DNA of 64,000 nucleotides, from positions 3,534,001 through 3,598,000 of the forward strand of contig CADCSX010000023.1 in NCBI GenBank assembly GCA_902805475.1, read 5' to 3'. Origin of the DNA: Entonaema liquescens (lineage: Eukaryota > Ascomycota > Sordariomycetes > Xylariales > Xylariaceae). The notes beneath the pieces are model-generated. The model did not search any database. It was not told the DNA's origin and saw nothing but the letters and a program-made list of their open reading frames with translations. The position numbers and the translations under genes are program-made. Positions within the stretch are counted from its first letter, which is position 1. The number at the start of each line of letters is the position of its first letter. This document shows, one piece after another, positions 10,841-22,537 of this stretch.

Positions 10841-12339
10841 AATCCGTTCTCATCAACATTATGGGTCCAGCATTAGTCGTACCCAAAACAATTGTCACAG
10901 AGAGGCTACTCGTGTGCTTAAGTCTGTAGGACGTTGTTCTAGCGCGACCTAGCGCCAGGTACGAGAATGCTGCGCTCGACCGGATACTCAAGGTGCGTGC
11001 TCCGTCCCATCATGTCTGAGTGGGTGTAAGTAACCCTCCCTTTTCCCTTAACAAAAGTTGGCCCAAGTTTCATTTAGTATCCTCTAGTATGGGCGTACTT
11101 CGGCCTTCGTCGCAGCAGCAGCTAGTAAGCTAAAAGAATTATATCCTAGACTTCTGCAAGGATAAGATTACGACATTGTCAAGGCATGCGAACCGGGTGG
11201 CTTGAAAATATGTGAGGATATCGTTACGATTCAGCCGCACGTGGAAACTAAGACAACTAAGACAACCAAGCCACTCTACATGTTACAAGACCATGTGCAA
11301 CGGCAGGATATGAAGGGAAGCTAGTATCCGCTGGCCTTGGCCGGTATTATTTCCATCACTTAGAATAAGTAGCGTCTGGTTAACAATGACGAAATAAGGC
11401 ACGGCTCCGTCAAAGCTCTCAGGTGGACGTCCGGCCTGTGCTAACAGCCTCAAACTCTATATGACAACAGGGCTCTATTCAGACTAGACCCTCCACGTGA
11501 GTGTCAAAATTAACCATAACACTAGCCCGGGCGTCTCTAGGGTGTAGGATGTAGGTGGTCCATGCATTCTAAGGTTGTCCACACCCCCTTTTTAGCTTTG
11601 GAGAGGATAATACAGTCTCAAATTTGGTAACCGTGTTATTAGCTCAAGTAGCATAAGGACTTGGGTTTCTTGTCGGATACAGAGACAAGCGTGCTACATA
11701 CGATTGACCGGACTTTCTCGCCTCGATTCCGAAACATTTTACCGACGAGATAGCAAGAGATCAATATAGAGGTAGACAATCCAAAAAGTGGAAGAACATG
11801 CATGACTCGTTTTTATAGAGGAATCTTACAGCCGGTAATTATGCCCGTAAGTACTCCTCAGCGCCTACAAGGTGCCTGAGTAACATTATCAGCCGCCACG
11901 AGTCATATTTTCTGGGGTTGACTCGCCTCGTTCGGTCGAGGAGCTGAAACGGATAATATTCGGACGGAAGAGAAGATCCAGAATAGTTTACCATAGTGCT
12001 GCCATATGAGAAGTTCTTTGCAATTGTAGATGTTTGCAAAAGCCACGCGTCCAATTTCACTACCTATCATACTTACGTCGTTCAAATCTGCCGAAGAAGA
12101 AGGCTAGTTGTTAACATGCCTTTCCGTCACTAAATGCTCTAATGTTCTATATAGTTCTCTTAAAATTTTCTATAGGGGTACACATAAATGCTAATTCCTC
12201 ACTCCACTATTTGTGTAGTTATATTCTGCCTAGAACTTATAGAATTGTGTCAAGATTAGAAGTAGTTCATGCCTGCTGGCATGAAGTGCCCCAAGGCACG
12301 TCATACAATTTTGAGGTCTTCATTGTGCTAGTCATGGAA

Positions 12340-12356
12340 ATCACCAGCCTGGTGAT
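12340..12356. repeat. Short palindrome ATCACCAG-C-CTGGTGAT
   Basis: Eight-base perfect arms with a single-base spacer in gene-free DNA. A weaker GTGCC/GGCAC hairpin lies about 45 bp upstream. Confidence 0.8.
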
Positions 12357-13013
12357 CACTCAAAGCAACCAATACCCCACTGTCTTGCTCACTTCACGGA
12401 GATGAGTTCTCTCCCTTCCCTCTTTTATCACAATAAAATTGTTATTAGAATGGATATTGGTAGTGACCTGAATGAAGGCTGGGTCTTCCCAAGGCCAACT
12501 AGCTATGGGTGCCTATACAATTTGAACAACACACTTTATCCATCACTTTACTATCCATCATTAAAATCTAATGGTGCTTTTCACCACTTGACTGCGGTTG
12601 CTGATTTAATAATTATTATAGCAACATAGCATGTATTGGTTGCCACTTAAATTAGTTCTAACAGGCCAGTACTTTTTCATACAGTTATAATATGAACAGT
12701 GGCGTTTTATATCGTGGATAAATGCATCGCTTCCGCCGCCGTCGCCGCCCCGAACTGAAGCCTCTCTGTACCACGGCCTACTAATTACATTGTTTACAAT
12801 ATGCTATAGTTATATATATGTATATCTCCCTTACGTATACCGTCTTCGAACACCAATGCTACCTCCCATGCATAATACAATATATCCCAATAAGACTAGT
12901 TATGAAACGCCGGTGCGATGCTTAGGAGAATGAAGTGAGCACAATCCTGTTTCCCTCTATGTTTCTCCAGAGCTTAGTGAAGAGCATCTCGGATCCTAGG
13001 GCGAGAAGGATCC

Positions 13014-16000
13014 CTAAGGCAAAACGCTCTGTCTCCATCGCTCTACCCTATCCATTTGGCCAGGTGCCTGTATTTGTATCCCATAAGGTGCGCTCGCCTG
13101 AGCGCCAAGTCCGTTAGACACCCCATAGGGAGGCGGTGGGCCGCCTGTAAGATACGGATTACTTATCATGCCGCCGCTGGCTCCTACGTTTGGATTAGGA
13201 TATCCGCCTAAAGCTGTGCTGGTTCGTGCATAACCAGTTCCGCCGCCCGTGCCATCGTTGAACCGACCAGACATGTACCCCCCCGGCTGATTCAAGTTTG
13301 GTGTGCTAAGACTGGAAGGTATTTGACCACGGAGTATAGCCAATTTCCGGTCTTGGTCTTGCCTATATCGGGCGGCTTCATCTTGCTTTGCTTTCTCCGC
13401 TTCTGCCCTAGGGTCACGTAGGAGGATCTTCGACCCGCGCGTGCCAAGCACGTCAGCAAGCGAATGTCGGTTTCTAAGTTTCCCCGTACCGCCTACCTCA
13501 CCGCCGAGCTGATTATCTGCTGTCTCTCGCTCTGCTTGCAGACGGCGACGACGCTGTCCCAGCGTTTCTTCTTCCTCTTTGAGCTGAGACTTCCGCTTGT
13601 CCTGGCTCTTGTCATCGCTTCCATCGTCCTTGAATGCCTCGCCTAGCTGGCTTAATAGTTCTGTCGAAAATGCAGAGCTGACAGGTCTGGCTTGAGGAAG
13701 AGGGTTATCCATTTGCTCCCGCGATTTAAGACGTCGCATGCGCTCTCCAAGAGTCTCGCCTTCTACCTCTTCTTCAGGAGTATGCAAACGAAGTTGTGGG
13801 CTTGTGGCCCTTAGACTACCGCTCCCATTGTGGAGACCTTGACTAAGTGTCATCATGCTTTGCCGCTTCATTGGACCAACCTCTCGGCCTTGGAGTCGAT
13901 CACGACGCCGACTTAGAGGTTCGTTATCCTCCAATTCACGCCTTTCCATTAGACCGAGGGGTCGATTAACCTCAGCGATTGGGGCCTTCGCAGCCATAAG
14001 TACTCCTAACGGTGTATCTTCGTCGTCTGAATTGGCAGCCGGATCCGCACTTGGGTCTTCCCAGGCAAGATTCACCTTCTTGCCTTTACGTGTATCGCTT
14101 TCAATCTGCGCAACAGTGTCCATCTCGAGTAGCGTAGAGTGCAAACCGTTAGGGAAAGCAGTGGCGGCCGGCCGGGTGCGGAGTTTTTGTTGTCGCTTTC
14201 GCATCTGGAGCTCAGCTAATAGAGTTGTAGGCGGTCCGTTGTACACTAGCTCCCCCTCGCTTTCCCCGTCCTCATCGTCATTAGGTACTGCTTGACCGTC
14301 AATGGAACCGGATAATCTTTGCCTTTCTTCATCATGTTCCCCCACATCTAGGCTCTCGTTGATTTTTGTACCCCCGGCTATGGTATTTCGTCGCTCATCT
14401 TGCGATTCTGAATGGCGGCTAAGAGCACTCGGTTTTCGGAGATGTAAGAAAGAGCTTCGCTTCTTCGGTTCTAGTAAATTGGTAGCGCTAGCATGTTTCA
14501 TATGTGACTTGCGCTTCTTATCTGTCCCATATACCTCTGATCCGAGGGATCCTGCGAACGCATGATCCGTGAAAGCGGAAACAGGAGCCTTAGCAGAAGC
14601 ATCTAAGATACTGTCTAGGGTAGCCATTGCAGAGCCATCTTTAAGTTTAATAGCGGGTGTTGGCTCAGAAGGTAGTTCGAAGAAAGCGCTGGCACGTAGC
14701 TGTGGCGGTAGGCCGTCGAGATTGGGTATTTTTGACTTCCGTTTATCTGGGTTAAGAACCGATGTAGGAGACCCGCGAGCTTCGTCATTCCCTTGCTCAA
14801 AGCTGAGTTGAGGGAGAAATTGAGAGTTTCGTTGGCCATCCGTCGTTGATCGAATTTGCGGGTCTGTGTCTGGACCAGAAAGCGGCACGGGAGTAAAAGA
14901 TTCAGTGTTAGATTCCATGGGTTCGAGCGGAGGTTCCGGTAAAAATTCTGGTAGCCAAAGTGTGCCAGATTTGCGATCAGGTTCTGACAGTTTGCCTAGG
15001 ACCTGTGATCTGCGTGCTTCCCGTGCTTCTGCTTTCGGTTTCTTTGAGAGCTTCTGTGGCAGGTTCAACATCAACGGAACGCGCGCTGGGTAATAGAGCA
15101 TGTTCTGGCCTGTTTCGGGATCCATATATGACTTTGGCCTGACAGTTGGTGGAGCGATTGGCCGAGATATAGTGGGTTTCGAATGGCCCGACTCCTCTTC
15201 CGCCTTTGATAGAGCTGGGTCAAAAGGTCGGAAGAATGGCATATCCATTGAGGGTCCATTGGAAAAGGAGGGCATAAATAGCGAATCTTCCAGGTCAACA
15301 TCGGGAGGGCAATGCGCTCCATCAAAATCCGCAAAAGCCCTCTCTGCTTGCTCATAAGTACCACCAGAGCCAGCAGTTCGAGGCCTATAATCATCGTCGT
15401 TATAACCACCTCCCCTCTGCGTCTCAGTAACACCATGGCTCCAATAGTCCTGGCTGTTTGACATCCCGAATTGTTCCGCATTAGGTGTGAGGTCGACATC
15501 CTCCATATGAGGTATTTGTAATGTCTCATCTCCCGGCCCCTCAGTTAATTTATCAGCTTCGTCCATCGCTGCCGGTGTGAGCGTAGTGGGTTCCATCTCG
15601 GCAATATCTGTCAAGGTCGGCTTAGATGCCGATTTAACGCTACGTGTAGAAGTCTTTCCAGGTCCGTGCCTTGACATGATGTTACTACCCTCGGATTCAG
15701 GTCGCGACAAGGAACCCGAACCGGATCGCATCCGTGTCGGATTTGAGACTATGGATGGGTCTGACGACATGACAAAACCGGCGGAAGGGTAGCCACCGTA
15801 GCGCGCCGCGTTATTCGCTTCTAGTATGGAACTGGGAGTTGAGAGTGGCTTTATAACAGGGAAGGATACTGGCTCGTTATTTTCAGGGATTGAGCCTATG
15901 CTTGCGGCTAGGATTGACGATCGTCGGCTCTCGTTGCGTTTCTGCTCTTCGTGTAGATCTCGAATAGCATCCTCGATAGACGAGGTCATGGAGAGTTTTT

Positions 16001-16718
16001 CCGCTGTAGCCTCTAATTGGGCGATATTAGTTGCATAAGAGATGGTCCGTGGATTTAAATCGGGAGTAGGATGGCGCAAGGAAACACTTTTTGTAGAGGC
16101 AGTGCGAACGATGGGTTTCGGTTGGATTATTATAGGCTGTTGTGGTTCCTGCAGCTGTTGAGACGATGTCTTATTTCCCTGCGACCATCTAATCGAGTTA
16201 TCACCTTTCCCTTTCGAACTTGGGTGGGCAGTTTCGACATAATTCGGGTCAATATTTTTCTTGGGATTATTATTAGAATCCGGGCTAGAACCCGTATAGT
16301 CTGGGCGTGGGCTAGATGAGGGAGACGGGAAGGCAGTGTCAGGAGATAAGAGACCGTATTCATTACGATTGTTGCGTGTGGCTCGTGCCGACGATAGCGA
16401 TTGGGCCATGTCGCCGATATTCATGCTGGCCCTGGTCCTGGTTGTGGCCGTGCCACTTAACCGTTTGTGGCTCTCGCTCCCTTGAGAATCACTTCCGGCC
16501 ACATTACTACTCTCATTTCCAGTACCAACCCCTACTCTCCCTTCTCCCGAATAAGTATCACTGTCCATGGACAAAGGAGTAAGAGTCGATCCGACAGTTG
16601 GGAGGAAAGGCATGGGCGACGAGCGCGCTGGTAAGAATGGTGTCGAGGATGATGTATTGTCGTTTCGATCGTCGTCGTCATTGTCGTTTTGGGGAAGCTC
16701 GCCATACGTCACACCCAT
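13014..16718 (-). CDS. Large intrinsically disordered conserved ascomycete protein
   Basis: A single uninterrupted frame of 1,234 residues. The composition is rich in Ser, Pro, Asp, Glu and charged clusters, with no signal peptide, membrane segment or recognised enzymatic domain. More ordered islands are a helical stretch at 231-270 (QLEATAEKLSMTSSIEDAI), a block at 525-600 containing YMDPETGQNMLYYPARVPLM, a block reading TLLAELQMRKRQQKLRTR, and RPLGLMERRELEDNEPLSRR. The C-terminus is Gly/Asn/Pro-rich and closes with DRVERWRQSVLP. These islands match my memory of hypothetical proteins widespread in filamentous ascomycetes. A scaffold or regulatory role would fit such a layout, but nothing in the sequence specifies it. 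The gene has a long C/T-rich leader upstream. The start at 16718 is the first ATG of the frame. Confidence 0.82.
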   Translation of the reverse strand: MGVTYGELPQNDNDDDDRNDNTSSSTPFLPARSSPMPFLPTVGSTLTPLSMDSDTYSGEGRVGVGTGNESSNVAGSDSQGSESHKRLSGTATTRTRASMNIGDMAQSLSSARATRNNRNEYGLLSPDTAFPSPSSSPRPDYTGSSPDSNNNPKKNIDPNYVETAHPSSKGKGDNSIRWSQGNKTSSQQLQEPQQPIIIQPKPIVRTASTKSVSLRHPTPDLNPRTISYATNIAQLEATAEKLSMTSSIEDAIRDLHEEQKRNESRRSSILAASIGSIPENNEPVSFPVIKPLSTPSSILEANNAARYGGYPSAGFVMSSDPSIVSNPTRMRSGSGSLSRPESEGSNIMSRHGPGKTSTRSVKSASKPTLTDIAEMEPTTLTPAAMDEADKLTEGPGDETLQIPHMEDVDLTPNAEQFGMSNSQDYWSHGVTETQRGGGYNDDDYRPRTAGSGGTYEQAERAFADFDGAHCPPDVDLEDSLFMPSFSNGPSMDMPFFRPFDPALSKAEEESGHSKPTISRPIAPPTVRPKSYMDPETGQNMLYYPARVPLMLNLPQKLSKKPKAEAREARRSQVLGKLSEPDRKSGTLWLPEFLPEPPLEPMESNTESFTPVPLSGPDTDPQIRSTTDGQRNSQFLPQLSFEQGNDEARGSPTSVLNPDKRKSKIPNLDGLPPQLRASAFFELPSEPTPAIKLKDGSAMATLDSILDASAKAPVSAFTDHAFAGSLGSEVYGTDKKRKSHMKHASATNLLEPKKRSSFLHLRKPSALSRHSESQDERRNTIAGGTKINESLDVGEHDEERQRLSGSIDGQAVPNDDEDGESEGELVYNGPPTTLLAELQMRKRQQKLRTRPAATAFPNGLHSTLLEMDTVAQIESDTRKGKKVNLAWEDPSADPAANSDDEDTPLGVLMAAKAPIAEVNRPLGLMERRELEDNEPLSRRRDRLQGREVGPMKRQSMMTLSQGLHNGSGSLRATSPQLRLHTPEEEVEGETLGERMRRLKSREQMDNPLPQARPVSSAFSTELLSQLGEAFKDDGSDDKSQDKRKSQLKEEEETLGQRRRRLQAERETADNQLGGEVGGTGKLRNRHSLADVLGTRGSKILLRDPRAEAEKAKQDEAARYRQDQDRKLAILRGQIPSSLSTPNLNQPGGYMSGRFNDGTGGGTGYARTSTALGGYPNPNVGASGGMISNPYLTGGPPPPYGVSNGLGAQASAPYGIQIQAPGQMDRVERWRQSVLP

Positions 16719-19700
16719 CTTTCACTTCAAAATCGTACCTTCGTTATTTCTGTCCCTAGATTATCTTTAAAAGGTGGATGATAGCGCTCAGACACGACCT
16801 TTTATTAGAGAATGCGATTCATATAAGTTGGTAGTGTGTAGCGGTAGTATGCCGTGGGTTCTCGCCCGATATAAGACAGCTCAAGCCGAAAGCCGATAAT
16901 ATAATATGAATTTGAACATGGAAAGAGGTAAAGATAAGCGTGGGAGGAAAAGGGAAGAGGAAGCGACCGACGCAGGTCTGACAAGATAAAGTTGCAATAC
17001 AAGATAGCAAATAATAGAAGCAATCCAAGAAAGTAAGCAGACAGCAGACGAGCGGACGAGCAGAACAGTGAGGCCGATAAAGCTGTCCCCGGGCAGAACA
17101 ATGCCCAGACAAGATAGGAAGCAATGAAAAGAAAATATTGGAATTTGAAAAATTAGAAAAATAAAAATCTCCAATACAATCCCAGACCGTTGATGCAGTG
17201 GTCGATAGTTCTATTTTTTCTCTTTCAATCAATCAATTAATTTTCCATGACCACTGGGATTAAGACCGGGTCATCATCCTTGTCTGATTGGTGGTTGTAC
17301 TCCTGTGTTCTCTTTAGTGCTGGCACTGCGACGTAAAGGACCTGGAGGTGAAGAGAAGAAAAAAAAAGGCACAGCGGGTCGCATGGGGCAGAAACGGCAG
17401 ATGGTGGTAGTATGTATGTGTAAAGCTGCATGCCGCACAGAAAGTGGCAAGGATCATGGAAGATAGAGAATTGTTTATTGTGCCTGAATGGACAAGATAC
17501 TTAGGTACTTTTGAGTAGTTATACCTTTATGTACCTAGATATACCTATAAGTATATACCTAAGTGCATTTATATGTGTATAGTTAACTATCTATACTTTC
17601 GTACCTTATCTTTAAAGAAACCCGCATTCATACATACCTATTGACCTTGCCAATTCAGAGACCATGTGGCTTATATTTAGTGGTATCTTGTAGTTACCCC
17701 AAACCCCCAAACCTTGATTATCACCTGCGCAGTTTACTTGTCAGACACGCTCCGACGTAACAAGTTTAGCGGCCTAGATACCGTACCCATCCAGGCATCG
17801 TACCCAGCGAGATTTTGTCTAAATTCGGTAACGCCCCTACAGGGTTCACTTGGACCTGCAGATAACCGACGGGTTCGGGGGGGCGAGGACCATGTACAAG
17901 CCTTGAAGACGATGATCTCCTTGAATTCTTTCTAAAGATATTCCCAAATTGTCTCTATCGACATAACAAGCAAGAAATTCTCGTTCTTTTTAGTAGCCTA
18001 CCACAACTTACGTGTATAATTAGTTAAGTTTGAAATAGCACAGCCTTTCATGTTGACTAGCCAAAATATTTAATAACTTCTCTTTAGAATACGAAAGAGA
18101 GCGGGGCAATATTTCTCTGGCGGAACATTCTACTTAAGTGGCTATGTTGTTCAACCCACATGTCCATTTTGTACATACAATAGCTATCCCATCTCTTTTA
18201 TTGAAATATCTGCACCTCTTCCAATTCTGAATTTCGCCCAAGACTTTTGGTATTAACTTCACAAACTATCTTTACCACCAGGAGAGTGGAGGAGGGATTT
18301 TTTATATCTAATTTTTTTTTTAATATATATCTCCAATCGATCTAAGTTTCGCGATCCGATTACATGCGAATAGCCTATCGACATAGATCTCCGAGCTATA
18401 AAACAAGATACGTCATTGCAGAGTAGTCTAAATGGAGCTCTCGATTTTAGCTAATGGATCGTGGGAGGATCTAAAATTACTTGTATCCATATAGGCGCCG
18501 ATCTCGTCGCTTTTGCGTGTTTAAAGTTTCCCAGCATCTGGTTAAGATGTGTCGTGGGATTTCTATCAAGCAATAATTTTTTATGGTATCGTTAAGAGTT
18601 AGTATCGCTATTCTTTCCTATGGACGATCTTCATGATAGCTTAACAAACTAATGGCTCTGTTAAAACCCCAAGATGAACAGCGTTGCTACCTGTCTTACA
18701 GCCTAATAGCAAAATGCCCTGGCACCTCTTATCAGAGGTGCGGCATAACCCAAGACATGCATGCGGCATGTGATAGCGACGGGATGCCCTTTTGGGCATT
18801 AGGTGAATTGATATTGTTTTTTTCTATAATGCATGCGATATTCCAGCATCTGCGCGCCACTAGATAGGGCATGTTACAGAGACTTTTGTTGAGTCTTATG
18901 AAGATGCTAGATGATATAAGAATAGCCTTATCAAAGCAAGCTACATATACCATACAATCATGTATCTCGGCATACGTATACATGTAGGCAAGCGCTACAT
19001 TTGTCCAGCCTTATGTGATCATGTAGTTACGCACGCATCGTTTCCCGTGTAGATCAATCAGCGTGTCAGCCAGATTAGCTATCTATCTAAGCATTCGTCG
19101 GGTGGACTTGGGAGTAGTCCGGTAAGGATGTGCGCCTCTAACGCACAATCATCTCATACCTTTTTATCACGACGAAAACAGTCTCGGACCGAGAAGATGA
19201 ACTTGCGAAAACTCGCTGCCCCTTATCGTCGAGATTTTCATCGAGGCACCGTGTCGATGAAGTCGGTCGCACGCTTGTAAAATTAGAACGTCGCACCGTG
19301 GATGCGTTTCGGGTCCCAACAGTTAGAACCCCCAATCGTACAACTTGAAAAAATCCAGCAGCCCCTATTGTGAGATCGTATTCCTCCACTTTCATCTCCC
19401 CAAACGAGCTGTCATCTCAAGCACCGCATCTTGCGCGTGCCTGCGTCCCGTCAACAAGTAAGACGGTAAGCTATGACCCGTCTCATCTGTTCCTGTGACC
19501 GCACACGTGCATCCAAAGAATGTCCCCCAGGTTCCAGCTTGCGAACCGTGTATCTCCCCCCCATGGAGCGGTACAGCAAGGTAGGAACTCCGAATCCCGC
19601 GTTCATTAGGTAGATTTGGTTGTAGATGCCCAACCATTCATTCAATATCTTTCGCTAATCAACGGAACGACTAAAAATACCTTGTCTGTTCATATCCATG

Positions 19701-22537
19701 CGGAAATAATATACCCTAGCCGCCATTGAAAATAGACAGCGGCCCCCAAGCACACCGATACTGTAGTATTAGCTAGTGGAAAAGGGGTTACTGTTAGCAG
19801 ACAATTGAGATTCCACACTTAGGCTCTGATTCTCGAGATGCGACGTCTCTAGTGGTAAGCCTCGGATGGTCAAAAGTAAGGAATAAGAAAAGATATAGAA
19901 AAAGGAAGAAGACGCGATAAGAATAATCACGGAGATAGTGTTACACGTTTCTCTCCACAGATCTCCCTTGCGTAACCCTAACACGGAGCATGCGTGCCCG
20001 GACCTAGCCAATGCGATTGCCGAGCTATGTTACCCCGGAGCTACACCAGACGGTTCCGAACTGTCGGTCAAAATATCCCAAACTTAGCCCTCCTATGTGC
20101 TGTAATGTGACTATCAGAAGAGCCAATAGTGAAGATGCGGCTCTTGGCACCTCTCCTATTTATTACTAGGGTTAGATCGTAGGATAAGCTTCATTTATTC
20201 TTGCAACCAGAAGCTAAGCCGGTAGTCAAATGAGGATGCGGCCTATTGTAAAACCACCCAAGAGCCGAATCCAGACCAACACTGCAAAGCCCGGACAAAT
20301 CGGGCAGGCATTATAAACGAGTAATCTACCCGACTATAGGCCTAATCTTATGGTATTTGACTCAGGCAACTAGTAGTGAAGACGATCTTCGAATCGTGTC
20401 TCTTCAACAAGAGCGAAGTGTGCATATACGTAAAATCTAGGCATCGATGATCCTAACAAGGTAGCTGTATCCGGTAGTCGGTTCGCCATTAGTAACTAAA
20501 AAAAAGGAGAGCAGCCTCCTGAATAAAGTTGCGGGTTCGAAACCGGAATTGATATATGTGCGCCGGACCCGCACAAGAACGGTCATGTGTAGAATATGCC
20601 GAGAGGATGCTTGTATCGTGAGCTGCTGTGCATGCAGGGCAAACACAGACCAGTTGGTCTATTCAGTACTATTGAGTGAACTACCCGATCTCTCTCAAGC
20701 TCTTATCGATTTACTATATTTGTTCATCTCGAGCATGAATACTATGTATTCTTCGTCCGGAGCAAAGGAGTTAAATTCGGCTAGCCCGTCCAATCCGATA
20801 CCAATCCGAAGATTCAGACGCCGGGCTAGAACCTTGCGCATACATATTATATGATGTCAGGACTTCTGTTATAGTTGCTATTGGATTTATTCAACCCTGT
20901 CTGATGTCTTATTTCGCTCACTATGTTAGGTACAGGTACAGGTAAGTATACCGGATTTACCTTGTTGTGCCGCTTGGTAAAATCTGGGGAAATGTACCAC
21001 TGATAGAGCAAGCAAGATGCTCTCGGTGTTAAGAATAAAACCCATTCTGGGGATACTCAACAACTCTTTAGTTCCCCCCTAGAAAGCGTCAGTATCCCAA
21101 GCTGAGCTTCAGACTGTCGGTCAGCAAGGGGTGGTTTAGACTTATGTCTTGGTATCTTAAGGATGCATTGAAGGAGAGCTGCATATCTAACATGCTATCC
21201 ATGTACGTTTGAGGGGTTTGCACGAAGCTATGGAGATAGCTATAGGTAGTCGTATGGTGCATTTTTGTTCTCCCGGCTCTATGATATGTAGGTACCTACC
21301 TAAGGTTAGGCATATATGTATCTAGTATTGTAAGCTGATAAGGTATGATGAGTATGGATATTTTGTAATTGACTCTGTTGATGGATTCTGTTGAGTCGGA
21401 GCCTGAAATGAGTTGATTATCCCAGTCCCTTACGTGAACGTGGAAATATGAGAAGCTCTCTGGCAGTCTGACTAGGTAAGTTGTATGTGCATAACTCTAG
21501 GCACTGGGGCTTCTAGTTTGAAGTTCAAAAAAAATATTATGCAACGATACTACCTTCCAAAGACAATGGAAGGTTCGCTGCTTCTTTGCTTCTGCGCAAA
21601 TCTCATCCCAGCTTTGCCAATAAGGTTGCCAATTTGCCCATTTGCGAAGCCGGACCATTGCATGCATGTATATATGTACATTGCATATACATCTCTAAAG
21701 TATTCAAATGCCAGCATCAGGCATTACGACATGACATTTATAACTTCGATTTGTAAGTACCATATACATGTATCTTTCCTTAGGTAGCCACTCAGCCCCA
21801 ATAGCCACTACAGAACGTTCTAGGTCGATGCCGAACACTACCCACCACTACCCACCACTAAAAGACCACCACTAAAAGAACCGCTATCTTTCAATTGCCC
21901 ATGAGCTGCATTTGTCTGCAAACACGAAGCCACTAAGACGACATCCATTCCAGGTATTCCTACCATTCCTACTGTCCCATCTATTCCGTCCACTCTCACT
22001 CCCCGGCCTCTCCTAGTTATTTTTCTTGGTAACTCCATAGTTCCACTCACGATCCACTTCCCCACTGCCCGGAGGAGGCCGCGGAGTCTTGAAATGCAAA
22101 CTAGCGGTGCGTCGTTTGTGTCCTTGCGTTGGATTTGGGTCCATGGCATCTTTTGTCACGGGGTTAGAAACCAGCTGGGGTTAATAATACCTGATTTATC
22201 TGATTCTGGGTTTCCGGGTTCTAAGTCGGAACTAACTATTGTTCTTATTCTTATTATTCATATTACCTAGTTACTCCTCTCTTTTATTGTTCTCCTTATT
22301 CGGACGATAACATTGACGATAGAAATTATATGTAATTCTTTCTATGTAGTTCATTTTCTACCCCATCTACCTTTTTATCTTACTTCTTACCTGACTATTT
22401 TTACTTTGTCGTCGCCTACCCCCAGCTACACATGATTCTGGTAGCATTGGTGCTTTTACCACATTGCTTATTCCGGGCTGCTATTTGCGTCGTGTGATCA
22501 CCAAATAGCCGGAACATAGCTTAAAAGACATCTCAAA
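16719..22537. other. Long intergenic region (5.8 kb)
   Basis: No confident gene was found. From 16,750 to about 17,430 the - strand is pyrimidine-rich and probably forms the leader of the large disordered-protein gene. Then come several TACCTA motifs (17,490-17,640), three perfect hairpins in a row (18,722-18,799), a few coding-like but unrecognised - strand frames (about 19,140-19,645), and small CCACCACTA repeats at 21,838-21,880. The last 300 bp are C/T-rich on the + strand, as expected of the promoter and leader of the LisH-like gene. Confidence 0.6.
18722..18799. other. Three consecutive perfect hairpins
   Basis: The arms are GCACCTCT/AGAGGTGC (18722-18741, 4-nt loop), ACATGC/GCATGT (18755-18771, 5-nt loop) and ATGCCC/GGGCAT (18784-18799, TTTT loop). 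All are perfect Watson-Crick stems within 78 bp of gene-free DNA. Either strand could fold. A structured RNA or the remnant of a foldback element would fit; neither is shown. Confidence 0.55.

Larger units (their letters stand above)
10344..13013. other. Intergenic region upstream of the chitinase
   Basis: No credible gene was found in 2.7 kb. It contains the chitinase promoter, a 24-bp palindrome at 10817-10840 and a second palindrome at 12340-12356. Frames of 60-90 codons occur on both strands but none resembles a known family. The right end holds the 3' end of the large - strand gene that follows. Confidence 0.6.

Noticed and set aside
16819..17232. 137-codon - strand frame upstream of the large disordered-protein gene
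   Set aside because: It is Ser/Leu/Phe/Cys-rich translation of a pyrimidine-rich leader and lacks conserved patterns.
20520..20550. tRNA B-box-like GGTTCGAAACC
   Set aside because: The T-stem pairs over only about three bases and no matching acceptor stem, A box or anticodon arm is found upstream, so this is not a tRNA gene.
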